Below, one piece after another: positions 28,269 to 36,608 of a stretch of 64,000 nt of DNA. Origin of the DNA: Flavobacterium sp. JAS (GTDB lineage: Bacteria; Bacteroidota; Bacteroidia; Flavobacteriales; Flavobacteriaceae); the NCBI RefSeq assembly GCF_020991455.1, contig NZ_JAJMOX010000012.1:124001-188000 (forward strand), written 5' to 3'. A program made the position numbers and the translations under genes. Below the pieces are notes generated by a model. The model was given only the letters and a program-made list of their open reading frames with translations. It made no database searches and was not told where the DNA came from. Each line of letters begins with the position of its first letter. Within the stretch, counting starts at the first letter, position 1.

Positions 28269-29840
28269 ATGCATAAAAATCAGCAACTATTATTCTCTAT
28301 TATATTTTTATTTTTCTTTGGATGGAAATCCAATGCGCAGGAAAGCATAATACACCCTAAAAACGAATTTAGAGGTGTCTGGATTGCGACCGTCGTAAAT
28401 ATCGACTGGCCCAAAACAGCCATTGATGGTGTTGAGAAAGAAAAAGCAGATTATATTGAGATTCTAGAAGCTTATAAAAAACTAAATTATAATGCGGTAA
28501 TTGTTCAGGTTAGAAGTGTTGGCGATGCTCTATATCCCACAGAACTGGCTCCATGGTCGCGATTCCTGACTGGTAAAGAAGGTCAGGCACCAAATCCGTA
28601 TTACGATGTATTGGCATGGATGATTGAGGAAGCTCACCAAAGAGGTTTTGAATTTCACGCTTGGTTAAACCCTTATCGTGCTACTTTTGACTTAAACAAA
28701 CAACAACTGAGTCCAAATCACGACGTTTTTAAACATCCGGAATGGATGATTGAATATGGCGGAAAAATATATTATGACCCTGCTTTACCTGAAGTTCAGC
28801 AACATTTAACAAAAGTCGTAAAAGAAGTAGTGGACAAATATGATATCGATGCGATTCATTTTGATGATTATTTTTATCCTTATACCGTTCCCGGAAAAAC
28901 ATTTAACGATACAGCATCGTACAAAAAATATGGCGCAGGTTTAAGTATTGGCGATTGGCGTCGTGCGAATGTGAGCAACTTTGTTCACACGATTTCAACA
29001 ATGATCAAAACAAGTAAACCTTGGGTTCAATTCGGGATTAGTCCGTTTGGAGTTTGGCGTAATAAATCAGCAGATCCTAAAGGTTCTGATACACAATCAA
29101 CAGCAAATTATGATGATTTGTATGCAGATCCGGTTTTATGGATGGACCAAAAATGGATTGATTATATCCTACCACAATTGTATTGGAGCATGAATAATCC
29201 GAGAGCTTCTTACTCGAAATTAGTAAAATGGTGGTCAGAAAACTCTAATAATACAGCGGTTTATATTGGACACGCTTCTTATAAAATCAGAGGTGACGGT
29301 GACAAAAGCTGGAACTTTGCGACTGAAATTCCAAATCAGGTTGATTTTGCCAGAAGTTTTAAAAACGTTAGCGGAAGCGCTTATTTCAGTTCTAAATGGT
29401 TCATGGATAAAAACTTTGATGTTGTACGTTTGTTAGCAGAAAACCAGTATAAATATCCGGCACTTCCGGCTGCGGTTCCTAATTTGAAACACATCATAAT
29501 TGACACACCAATTGTTAATGAATTTCAGAAAGACAGCACTAAATATTCGTTCAATATTAAATCTCCCCTAAATACAATAGTTCGCTATATGGTTGTTTAT
29601 GGAGGCGACAGTATCTCAAAAATAGATATCAATGATCCTTCTAAAATAATTGATAAAATAAGAGTTTCTCAAAGCACCGGAACAATTTTGTTTTCTATCC
29701 CAGCTGAAAAAATCAATAAATATAAAGCCTGCTCTGTAACATTTATTGATTATTATGCAAATGAAAGCGCCCCAACTGCTATCGACCTAAAAAAGTCATT
29801 TAAAATCTATATCCCCGCACAGCCTAATGAAAACAGATAA
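28269..29840 (+). CDS. Secreted GHL10-family glycosidase (DigH/YddW-like)
   Basis: 523 codons with a signal peptide (hydrophobic residues 8-20, cleavage near SNAQES). The catalytic domain (about residues 30-340) shows EFRGVWIATVVNIDWP, FEFHAWLNPYRA and IDAIHFDDYFYPY, as in the glycosyl-hydrolase-like 10 family. A C-terminal beta-rich domain (about 400-520) follows. E. coli DigH (YddW) of this family cleaves peptidoglycan strands lacking stem peptides, so an envelope or extracellular glycan-strand hydrolase fits the locus well. It overlaps the AmpG-like gene by 14 bp, indicating translational coupling. Confidence 0.88.
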   Translation: MHKNQQLLFSIIFLFFFGWKSNAQESIIHPKNEFRGVWIATVVNIDWPKTAIDGVEKEKADYIEILEAYKKLNYNAVIVQVRSVGDALYPTELAPWSRFLTGKEGQAPNPYYDVLAWMIEEAHQRGFEFHAWLNPYRATFDLNKQQLSPNHDVFKHPEWMIEYGGKIYYDPALPEVQQHLTKVVKEVVDKYDIDAIHFDDYFYPYTVPGKTFNDTASYKKYGAGLSIGDWRRANVSNFVHTISTMIKTSKPWVQFGISPFGVWRNKSADPKGSDTQSTANYDDLYADPVLWMDQKWIDYILPQLYWSMNNPRASYSKLVKWWSENSNNTAVYIGHASYKIRGDGDKSWNFATEIPNQVDFARSFKNVSGSAYFSSKWFMDKNFDVVRLLAENQYKYPALPAAVPNLKHIIIDTPIVNEFQKDSTKYSFNIKSPLNTIVRYMVVYGGDSISKIDINDPSKIIDKIRVSQSTGTILFSIPAEKINKYKACSVTFIDYYANESAPTAIDLKKSFKIYIPAQPNENR

Positions 29841-31368
29841 TAAACCCTGGTTTTGGATTCCACTTCTCAATTTTGCATCTGGTTTGCCATATGCAGTAAT
29901 TATCTCAGTTTCTGTAATTATGTACAAAAAACTCGGAATCTCTAATAAAGACATTGGTCTTTATACCAGTTTATTATATCTGCCTTGGGTAATCAAACCG
30001 TTATGGAGCCCGCTTATTGAGTTAATCGGAACCAAAAGAAAATGGTTTTTGTCTATGCAATTGCTTATTTCGATTGCCTTTTTATTAGTCGGTTTTACCA
30101 TTCCTACAAGCGGTTTTTTCATGATGACTTTGGCCATCTTTTGGGTTGCTGCCTTTGCTTCGGCTTCAAATGATATTGCCAGCGATGGCTTTTATTTATT
30201 GGTTTTACCTGAGGATAAACAATCTTTTTTTATCGGAATCAGAAGTACCTTTTATAGACTAGCAATGTTGGCCGGAAACGGATTAATCGTTTTATTAGCG
30301 GGATATCTCGAACATAAATACAGTGACAATACCAAAGCGTGGTCGTATACGATGATTGCTGTTGGTTTACTAATGACTTTTATAACGGTTTACAATTTTT
30401 TCTCAACACCAAAAACTGAAATAAACGCAGGCGAAAAACCTGTTGATCATAACAAACAAAGTTTTGCAAGCATTTTTGCAAGTTTCTTCAGGAAAAAACA
30501 AATTATTATAGTCCTTGCTTTTATACTATTATTCAGATTAGGAGAATCGCAATTAATTAAAATGCTGACACCCTTCTTAGTAGATCCAATTAAATATGAA
30601 TTGGTTGAAACTGGATTAGACGAAGGTCAGACAAAGGCATTAGAATTATACAATTCGAAGGTTAAAAACGGAGAAAAATTATCCGATTCAGAATTACAAT
30701 TACTTTATTCTAAACTGCCTATTTTAGTGGAAATGAGAGATCAAAAGAAACCACTGGCAGAAGTAGAAAATAAAGATAAACAAGAATATAAAAATGCAAA
30801 CAAAGCCAGAATTGACTTTGTAGATCTATTGATTGCTAATAAAGGAAATCAAAAAACAATCAAAAAAGGCGGCATGGGACTTGAGACCGAAGATATCGGT
30901 TTGATTTATGGAACTTTTGGATTAATCGCTTTGACATTGGGTGGAATTCTAGGCGGGATTGCAATCTCAAAACAAGGTCTCACAAAATGGATGCTTCCAA
31001 TGATTTTGACCATGCATTTACCTATAATTGGTTTTATCTTGTTGGCGGTTTTCCATCCGGCTTCCATTTATTATATTTATGCTGTTGTAATAATCGAACA
31101 GTTTGGTTACGGTTTTGGTTTTGCTGCTTTCATGATGTATTTGATTTATGTAGCTGAAGGAGAATCTAAAACTGCGCATTACGCTCTTGCAACCGGATTT
31201 ATGGCTATGGGAATGATGTTGCCTGGTATGGTTAGCGGTTATATACAGGAATACTTAGGCTACGGAAATTTCTTTATTTGGGTATTTCTGGCTACAATTC
31301 CTGGCATTATTTTATCACGTTTTTTAATTTTCCCGAAAGATTTTGGGAAAAAATCTGAAGAAGTTTAA
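29827..31368 (+). CDS. ampG: AmpG-like MFS permease for anhydromuropeptides
   Basis: 513 codons of the MFS AmpG branch (FASGLPYAVIISVSVIMYKK at the start, WVIKPLWSPL in loop 2-3). It should import GlcNAc-anhydroMurNAc species from the periplasm. Between the two halves (about residues 250-347) it has a hydrophilic, lysine- and glutamate-rich insertion of about 95 residues, unlike the compact linker of most MFS proteins. It overlaps the DigH-like gene and is followed 22 bp later by a small TPR-like gene. NagZ, AnmK and MurQ, which process such cargo, are close by. Confidence 0.88.
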   Translation: MKTDNKPWFWIPLLNFASGLPYAVIISVSVIMYKKLGISNKDIGLYTSLLYLPWVIKPLWSPLIELIGTKRKWFLSMQLLISIAFLLVGFTIPTSGFFMMTLAIFWVAAFASASNDIASDGFYLLVLPEDKQSFFIGIRSTFYRLAMLAGNGLIVLLAGYLEHKYSDNTKAWSYTMIAVGLLMTFITVYNFFSTPKTEINAGEKPVDHNKQSFASIFASFFRKKQIIIVLAFILLFRLGESQLIKMLTPFLVDPIKYELVETGLDEGQTKALELYNSKVKNGEKLSDSELQLLYSKLPILVEMRDQKKPLAEVENKDKQEYKNANKARIDFVDLLIANKGNQKTIKKGGMGLETEDIGLIYGTFGLIALTLGGILGGIAISKQGLTKWMLPMILTMHLPIIGFILLAVFHPASIYYIYAVVIIEQFGYGFGFAAFMMYLIYVAEGESKTAHYALATGFMAMGMMLPGMVSGYIQEYLGYGNFFIWVFLATIPGIILSRFLIFPKDFGKKSEEV

Positions 31369-31390
31369 CCCCAAATCAAACATCTTAAAT

Positions 31391-31732
31391 ATGGAATTCA
31401 ACGAAAATCTGCAAGCCGAACGCAACCTAAAAGGAGCTGAGTTTGAAAAAACAGGAGATTTTGAAAAAGCAATTGAAGTATATGAAGAAAATGTCGCGGA
31501 AAGCTTTAAAGGAAATCATCCTTATGATCGATTAGCTACGATCTACAAAAACCAAAATGACCTTGAAAATGAAATTCGGGTTCTCGAAAAAGCTATTATA
31601 GTTTTTGAAGAAATCACACTCGAAGACCGACTCGAAGGTTTGCCGAAACTTTTCCGTTTTAAAAACCGACTCGAAAAAGCCTTACATACCAAAACTCAGC
31701 TCGCCAAACAAAAGAAAAGTAAGTTGAAATAA
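31391..31732 (+). CDS. Small TPR-like protein
   Basis: 113 codons from the ATG at 31391. The frame extends upstream to a TTG at 31343 inside ampG, but the intervening peptide is atypical. The protein is helical with one to two TPR-like repeats (GAEFEKTGDFEKAIEVYEEN, then NDLENEIRVLEKAI) and a basic tail. It has no signal peptide, so it is cytoplasmic and probably a protein-binding module. It may be co-translated with ampG. The function is unknown. Confidence 0.75.
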   Translation: MEFNENLQAERNLKGAEFEKTGDFEKAIEVYEENVAESFKGNHPYDRLATIYKNQNDLENEIRVLEKAIIVFEEITLEDRLEGLPKLFRFKNRLEKALHTKTQLAKQKKSKLK

Positions 31733-31755
31733 GCATAACTTTTACCCTTTTTATC

Positions 31756-32214
31756 ATGACCAGCTTAAAAAGAACAAACTCTGACGATACTGATTTTATA
31801 AATCTGGTAGTTTTACTAGATCAGGATTTAGCTATTAGAGACGGAGAAGATCACGCCTTTTACAATCAGTTTAATAAAACCGATAAAATAAAACACGTTG
31901 TCGTTTTTTACGAAAATGATATTGCCGTAGGTTGTGGCGCTTTTAGAGAAAAAGAAAGCGACAAAGTCGAAATTAAAAGAATGTTTGTACATCCTGATTT
32001 CCGAAAAAAAGGAATTGCTTCTCAGGTTTTGGCCGAACTAGAAATTTGGGCAAAAGAAGTAGGTTATCCTTATACTATTCTCGAAACCGGCAAAAATCAG
32101 CCGGAAGCGATTAATTTATATCAAAAACTGGGTTATACTATAATTCCAAATTATCCTCCTTACGAGAAAATGGATAATAGTGTTTGCATGAAAAAGACTT
32201 TGTTAAACACATAG
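31756..32214 (+). CDS. GNAT-family N-acetyltransferase
   Basis: 152 codons. The GNAT core is visible: VEIKRMFVHPDFRKKGIASQ is the beta4-alpha3 acetyl-CoA pyrophosphate loop (RxxGxA-type), followed by YTILETGKNQPEAINLYQKLGY, cut here into two overlapping conserved blocks. The substrate is not predictable; in this context amino sugars or stem-peptide amines are possible but unsupported. It lies 23 bp after the TPR gene. Confidence 0.9.
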   Translation: MTSLKRTNSDDTDFINLVVLLDQDLAIRDGEDHAFYNQFNKTDKIKHVVVFYENDIAVGCGAFREKESDKVEIKRMFVHPDFRKKGIASQVLAELEIWAKEVGYPYTILETGKNQPEAINLYQKLGYTIIPNYPPYEKMDNSVCMKKTLLNT

Positions 32215-32344
32215 AAACATAGGTTTTCTGCATAAATAAAGAATAAAAAAAAGAAACAAATTTCTTTACACATAGTAGGTTCTGTGCATTTGAATAAGTG
32301 AAACACCTAATTTAATATCAAAAAAGGCTATGTCTCTATGTGTT
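32206..32344. repeat. Inverted repeat with AACACATAGAAACATAG arms
   Basis: The left arm at 32206-32222 and right arm at 32328-32344 (CTATGTCTCTATGTGTT) are reverse complements with one mismatch. The left arm overlaps the end of the GNAT gene. The right arm overlaps a GTG at 32340 that could be mistaken for the start of nagZ. Confidence 0.8.
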
Positions 32345-32375
32345 AAAAATAATCACACCTACGGGTTTTACAATA

Positions 32376-33989
32376 ATGAAAATGACAGCTGAAGCATTAA
32401 GACAAAAAGTGGGACAATTCTTTTTTCCTGCAGTTTTTATAAACGATACCGAAGAGAACATTCAGGAAACGGAACGTTTAATAAAAGAACACAACATTGG
32501 TGGATTGACTTTTTTTCATAGTCGTGCCAGTGCTGCAACGAACTATGAAAGCAAGAAAAAAGTTGTTTTTAATGACGATAGCTATCAAAAAATTAAAGAC
32601 TTAATTGTTCGCTATCAACAAGCCGCTTCTACTCCACTTTTAATCAGTATTGATGCCGAATGGGGCTTGGCGATGCGCATCGAAAAAACACCACAATATC
32701 CGTATGCAATTACGCTTGGTGCTTTGCCGGAGAATAAATCAACTTTAGTTTATGAAGTTGGAAAACAAATTGGATTAGACCTAAAAGCTGCCGGAATTCA
32801 TTATAATTTATCGCCTTTGGCAGACATTAATAACAACCCGAATAATCCCGTTATTGGCTATCGTTCTTTTGGTGAAAACAAAGAAAAAGTCGCCAATTTT
32901 GCTGTCGAATATTTAAAAGGAATGTCTGAAGTTGGAATTTTAGGCTGTCTGAAACACTTTCCCGGACACGGAAATACTAATGTCGATTCGCATTTAGGTT
33001 TACCGGTTTTAAAGGAAACTCTCGAAGAATTATTAGACAACGAATTATATCCTTTCATTAAAGGAATCGAAAATAATGTTGATTCAATCATGATCGGGCA
33101 CTTAGCGGTTCCGAGTTTAAACGATGGAAAAGACACTTCGGCTACTTTATCAAAACCTATTATCGAAAACCTTTTACGCAGGCAATTGGGTTATGACGGT
33201 TTGGTTATTTCTGATGCCTTAAACATGCACAGCGTTTCTAAATTGTACGAAACAAAAGGAGAACTCGAATGGGAAGCTTTCAACGCTGGAAATGACGTTT
33301 TATGTTTTGCCGAAAATGTTCCGGAAGGAATTGAAGCGATTCTAAAAAATGCTTCGCCCGAAAGAATCGAAGAAAGTTTCAACAGAATCACGAAAGCCAA
33401 AGAAAAAGTTGGGATTATTTCTAATTCTAATTTTACTTCCGGAGAATTAAACTTCGAAAAAACAGCAGCACTGAATCTTGAAATTGCTCAGAATTCAATC
33501 ACAAAAATCATTGATAATTCAAATACAGAATTAGCTTTCAAAGCTCAAAAAAGCAATCAATTAGCCAAATTGAGTTTATACAAAAATATCGAAAACACTT
33601 TCTTCAAAACCTTAAATTCAGAATTAAAATCTCCTGAGTTTGCCTTTGAAAATTTAGAGGTTTCAGATATTTCTTCGATCGAAAAAGAACTTCAAAATTT
33701 CGAAACCATAATTATTTCATTATTTGTTCCGAAAGCAAAACCAATGAACAATTTCGAAATTAATAATGAGGTTTTAGATCTTCTTTCAGGATTGCTTCAA
33801 ACCAAAAAATGCATCGTTTGTGTTTTCGGAAATCCATACGTTTTACCAATAATTCCGAATCTTTCAAAGGCTTCAGGACTAATTCAGGCTTATCAGAATT
33901 TTGAAGAATTTCAAAAAGTTGCAGGAATTCAATTTTTAGAAAATAGCAATTGCAACGGAAGCCTACCTGTAAATATTGAACTTCAATAA
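32376..33989 (+). CDS. nagZ: GH3 beta-N-acetylhexosaminidase NagZ
   Basis: 537 residues from the ATG at 32376 (MKMTAEALRQKVGQFFFP). An upstream GTG at 32340 lies in the palindromic repeat and is rejected. The TIM-barrel has KHFPGHGNTNVDSHLGLP with the NagZ-specific D204-x-H206 dyad and VISDALNM with nucleophile D280. About 180 extra C-terminal residues resemble a small GH3 C-terminal domain. No signal peptide is seen, so it should act in the cytoplasm. It removes GlcNAc from GlcNAc-anhydroMurNAc brought in by AmpG, yielding anhydroMurNAc for AnmK. Confidence 0.92.
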   Translation: MKMTAEALRQKVGQFFFPAVFINDTEENIQETERLIKEHNIGGLTFFHSRASAATNYESKKKVVFNDDSYQKIKDLIVRYQQAASTPLLISIDAEWGLAMRIEKTPQYPYAITLGALPENKSTLVYEVGKQIGLDLKAAGIHYNLSPLADINNNPNNPVIGYRSFGENKEKVANFAVEYLKGMSEVGILGCLKHFPGHGNTNVDSHLGLPVLKETLEELLDNELYPFIKGIENNVDSIMIGHLAVPSLNDGKDTSATLSKPIIENLLRRQLGYDGLVISDALNMHSVSKLYETKGELEWEAFNAGNDVLCFAENVPEGIEAILKNASPERIEESFNRITKAKEKVGIISNSNFTSGELNFEKTAALNLEIAQNSITKIIDNSNTELAFKAQKSNQLAKLSLYKNIENTFFKTLNSELKSPEFAFENLEVSDISSIEKELQNFETIIISLFVPKAKPMNNFEINNEVLDLLSGLLQTKKCIVCVFGNPYVLPIIPNLSKASGLIQAYQNFEEFQKVAGIQFLENSNCNGSLPVNIELQ

Positions 33990-34058
33990 GTTACAAAAAC
34001 ACTACAGCGACCCATAATTAAATACTATTACTTAATAAATATTTATAATTACATCTTA

Positions 34059-34090
34059 TTGTAAGTAAGTCTACTTATGCCCTACTTTTG
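34059..34090 (+). promoter_or_regulatory. Promoter of the 2-Cys peroxiredoxin with embedded palindrome
   Basis: TTG at 34059-34061 and TACTTTTG at 34083-34090 fit the -33/-7 flavobacterial consensus with a 21-bp spacer. The palindrome TAAGTCTACTTA (34066-34077) lies between the boxes, where a repressor or redox regulator would compete with polymerase. Confidence 0.5.
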
Positions 34091-34125
34091 CACCAGAAAT
34101 AAATTTTTAACTTAAAACGAAAAAT

Positions 34126-34764
34126 ATGTCTTTAGTAGGAAAAAAATTCCCAAGTATTGCAGTAGATGCTATCTCAGAAATGGGTGATAATTTAAAAATC
34201 AACATCCTTGAGGAAGCAGTAAACAACAACAAAAAAGTATTATTGTTTTGGTATCCAAAAGATTTCACTTTTGTATGTCCAACTGAACTACACGCCTTTC
34301 AAGCTGCATTACCTGAATTTGAAAAAAGAAATACTATCGTAATCGGAGCTTCATGTGATACAAACGAAGTTCACTTTGCTTGGTTAAACACTCCAAAAAA
34401 CAACGGTGGAATCGAAGGTGTAACTTACCCAATTTTAGCTGATACAAACCGTAACTTGGCTAACATTTTAGGTATCCTTGATATCGAATCTACAGAATAC
34501 AGCGAAGAAACTGACTCAGTTATCATCGAAGGTTCAAACGTAACTTACAGAGCTACTTACCTTATTGACGAAACTGGAAAAATCTTCCACGAAAGTGTTA
34601 ACGATATGCCATTAGGTCGTAACGTAAACGAATACTTACGTATGGTTGATGCTTATACTCACATTCAAACTAAAGGTGAAGTTTGTCCTGCAAACTGGGA
34701 AGCTGGTAAAGAAGCTATGTCTGCTGACAGATTAAGTACTGCTGAGTATTTGAGCGCAAACTAA
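34126..34764 (+). CDS. 2-Cys peroxiredoxin (AhpC/TSA family)
   Basis: 212 codons. The peroxidatic cysteine is C51 in FTFVCPTEL and the resolving cysteine is C187 in GEVCPANW, the typical 2-Cys arrangement. It reduces hydrogen and organic peroxides in the cytoplasm and is recycled by thioredoxin or AhpF. A CGNC thioredoxin-like gene follows, and a second peroxidase (Tpx) lies 1.3 kb on, so this is an oxidative-stress neighbourhood. Its promoter is well formed (34059-34090). Bacteroidota peroxiredoxins of this type are often annotated as AhpC; no ahpF is adjacent. Confidence 0.96.
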   Translation: MSLVGKKFPSIAVDAISEMGDNLKINILEEAVNNNKKVLLFWYPKDFTFVCPTELHAFQAALPEFEKRNTIVIGASCDTNEVHFAWLNTPKNNGGIEGVTYPILADTNRNLANILGILDIESTEYSEETDSVIIEGSNVTYRATYLIDETGKIFHESVNDMPLGRNVNEYLRMVDAYTHIQTKGEVCPANWEAGKEAMSADRLSTAEYLSAN

Positions 34765-34778
34765 TTTTTTATAAAGGT

Positions 34779-34960
34779 ACAAAGGTTCATAGGTACAGAG
34801 TTGCAAAGGTTTTTGCTACTCTATAACAAAGTTCAGCAACTTTGTTCTTTGAACCTTTGCTACTTTAAAATTTTTCAAAAACATACAAAGCTACAGAGCA
34901 ACAAAGATAAATGAAGTTTCAAAAACTTTGTCCCTTTGAACCTTTGCCACTTTGAACCTT
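34779..34960. repeat. Short inverted and direct repeats between peroxiredoxin and thioredoxin
   Basis: The text is built of ACAAAGGTTC, AACTTTG and GAACCTTTGC words in both orientations, including AAAGTT-CAGC-AACTTT. It is non-coding and could form several small hairpins that separate the two genes' transcripts. Confidence 0.55.
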
Positions 34961-34973
34961 AAAAAACAAAAAC

Positions 34974-35282
34974 ATGTTAATCGACTTAAACGAAGATACG
35001 TTAGCAGATTTAGTTGCTAAAAACGAAAAAGTAATAGTACAATATTCAGCTTCATGGTGTGGAAATTGCCGTATTATGAAACCAAAATTCAAAAAATTAG
35101 CAACAGAAAATGAAGCTATCACTTTTGTTTTGGTTGATGCTGAAAATTCTCCGGAATCAAGAAAATTAGCCAATGTAAGCAACTTGCCTACTTTTGCAAC
35201 TTTCGTAAACGGAAAATTGGTTGGTGAAACTCAAACCAACAAACAAGAAGTTTTAATCGACTTGGTAAACGCAATCGCGTAA
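34974..35282 (+). CDS. Thioredoxin-family protein (CGNC active site)
   Basis: 102 codons, a single thioredoxin fold. The active site is W28-C29-G-N-C32 in place of CGPC. The cis-proline loop is present (NLPTFATF). It has no signal peptide, so it is cytoplasmic. Its position after the peroxiredoxin suggests it may be that enzyme's reductant. The altered dipeptide between the cysteines should shift its redox potential; this is inferred from thioredoxin studies in general. Confidence 0.92.
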   Translation: MLIDLNEDTLADLVAKNEKVIVQYSASWCGNCRIMKPKFKKLATENEAITFVLVDAENSPESRKLANVSNLPTFATFVNGKLVGETQTNKQEVLIDLVNAIA

Positions 35283-35364
35283 ATCGATCGTTAGATTTTT
35301 AGACTGTTAGATTTTTCGAATCTTATCTAAAAATCGAATCATCAGTAATCTAAAAATCCAGAAA

Positions 35365-35622
35365 ATGAAATTACCCGTAATAAAGCAATTAACCCAATTT
35401 ATCGAAGAAAACGATCAGGATTATATCATTGAAACGATTGAAGTTCTGGAAGCGATGACCGAAATTCCGTCTCTAAAAGATGAAGAATTAGATGTAATTG
35501 GTGAATTAATTTCAAATATGTACGGTGCGCTTGAAGTACACAAAATGGTAGTTCAGGGCACAGACAAAAAAGAAGCTTTAAATGCGTTCATGAAACGTGT
35601 TTTAGGTTCTATCGATAAATAG
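35365..35622 (+). CDS. Conserved small acidic protein (DUF6952-like)
   Basis: 85 codons, all helical and acidic (FIEENDQDYIIETIEVLEAM, then ELDVIGELISNMYGALEVHK). I associate this with a short flavobacterial family (DUF6952, from memory) that follows thioredoxin genes. Its function is unknown. The 82-bp gap before it has TTAGATTTTT / TCTAAAAATC inverted words. A terminator follows at 35664. Operon position suggests a link to thiol redox stress, not proven. Confidence 0.75.
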   Translation: MKLPVIKQLTQFIEENDQDYIIETIEVLEAMTEIPSLKDEELDVIGELISNMYGALEVHKMVVQGTDKKEALNAFMKRVLGSIDK

Positions 35623-35663
35623 ATCGACCTCTTTTTCAGAGAAAAAACAAAAAAACATGACTT

Positions 35664-35696
35664 AAAAAACGCTTTCATTCCAAGGGAGCGTTTTTT
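35664..35696 (+). terminator. Rho-independent terminator of the peroxiredoxin-thioredoxin cluster
   Basis: AAAAAACGCT (35664-35673) pairs with AGCGTTTTTT (35687-35696), loop TTCATTCCAAGGG, and the T-run continues to 35699. Confidence 0.85.
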
Positions 35697-35770
35697 TTTG
35701 TTCACATTGTTAGTATTCAGTCTAATCTTTGTCAAAGTTTAAAACTTTGACAAAGATAAACACAAACAAA

Positions 35771-35869
35771 GTCATTGCGAGGACCGAAGCAACCGCACTA
35801 GCAAAAGCAAACTTTGTAGAGTACTGAAACGAACATACTTAGTGAGATTGCTTCGTTCCTCGCAATGAC
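35771..35869. repeat. Inverted repeat GTCATTGCGAGG...CCTCGCAATGAC
   Basis: Arms of about 24 nt (GTCATTGCGAGGACCGAAGC at 35771 and its reverse complement ending at 35869, with mismatches) enclose about 50 bp. The rest of the 35700-36060 gap has a GTTTAAAACTTTGACAAAG-type palindrome and CCGTGTCATCCGCGTGACAT text that recurs near 13410, all non-coding. Confidence 0.75.
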
Positions 35870-36068
35870 AAAAAAACAGCGAAAACCCATTCAAATCCGT
35901 GTCATCCGCGTGACATCTCTACACAAACCTTCATAAAATTGCTCCTTTCCCATCAAAGACAAATCACAACGCTAATATCATAAATTATCAAATTATTCGT
36001 TATCTTAAAACTAGCCTAATTCTAGTCACAACCCATAACAAATACTTTTAGATTCAAATATTAATCCT

Positions 36069-36076
36069 TACTTTTG
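36069..36076 (+). promoter_or_regulatory. Possible -7 box TACTTTTG of tpx
   Basis: TACTTTTG is the same octamer as the -7 box of the 2-Cys peroxiredoxin at 34083 and lies 26 bp before the tpx ATG. No TTG is seen at the -33 position. Confidence 0.4.
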
Positions 36077-36101
36077 AACCTCATTAATTTAAACAAAAAT
36101 C

Positions 36102-36599
36102 ATGGCTTCAATAACATTAGGAGGAAATCCAATACATACTTCAGGCGAATTACCAACAGTTGGATCGCAACTTGCTGATTTCAAATTAGTACAAAACGAT
36201 TTATCAGTTGCTTCTTTAAGCAATTTCGCTGGAAAAAAATTAGTTTTAAACATATTCCCAAGCATTGATACAGGAACTTGTGCAACTTCTGTTAGAAAAT
36301 TCAACGAAAGTGCAAGCAACTTAGAGAACACTACAGTTTTATGTATCTCTAGAGATTTACCATTTGCTCAAAAACGTTTTTGTGGTGCTGAAGGTTTAGA
36401 GAATGTTATCAATTTATCTGATTTTCAAGCTGGAGATTTTGGTAAAACAAACGGTCTAGAAATCGTTGACGGGCCTTTAGCTGGTTTACATTCAAGAGCA
36501 ATCATTGTTGTTGACGCTAATGGCAAAATCACACATACAGAACAAGTTGCTGAAATCGCACACGAACCAAATTACGAAGCAGCTTTAGCAGCACTATAA
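36102..36599 (+). CDS. tpx: Thiol peroxidase Tpx
   Basis: 165 codons, the standard Tpx length. The peroxidatic cysteine is C60 in SIDTGTCATSVRKFN and the resolving cysteine is C94 in AQKRFCGAEG, an atypical 2-Cys layout. It detoxifies alkyl hydroperoxides at the expense of thioredoxin. It overlaps no gene; the diacylglycerol kinase-like gene starts 9 bp after its stop, so the two may share a transcript. Confidence 0.96.
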   Translation: MASITLGGNPIHTSGELPTVGSQLADFKLVQNDLSVASLSNFAGKKLVLNIFPSIDTGTCATSVRKFNESASNLENTTVLCISRDLPFAQKRFCGAEGLENVINLSDFQAGDFGKTNGLEIVDGPLAGLHSRAIIVVDANGKITHTEQVAEIAHEPNYEAALAAL

Positions 36600-36608
36600 G
36601 ACCAATAA

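Noticed and set aside
31343..31391. TTG at 31343 as start of the TPR-like gene
   Set aside because: It is inside ampG and adds an atypical basic peptide; ATG at 31391 begins the conserved helical region.
32340..32376. GTG at 32340 as start of nagZ
   Set aside because: The GTG lies in the right arm of a palindromic repeat. The ATG at 32376 directly precedes the conserved N-terminus.
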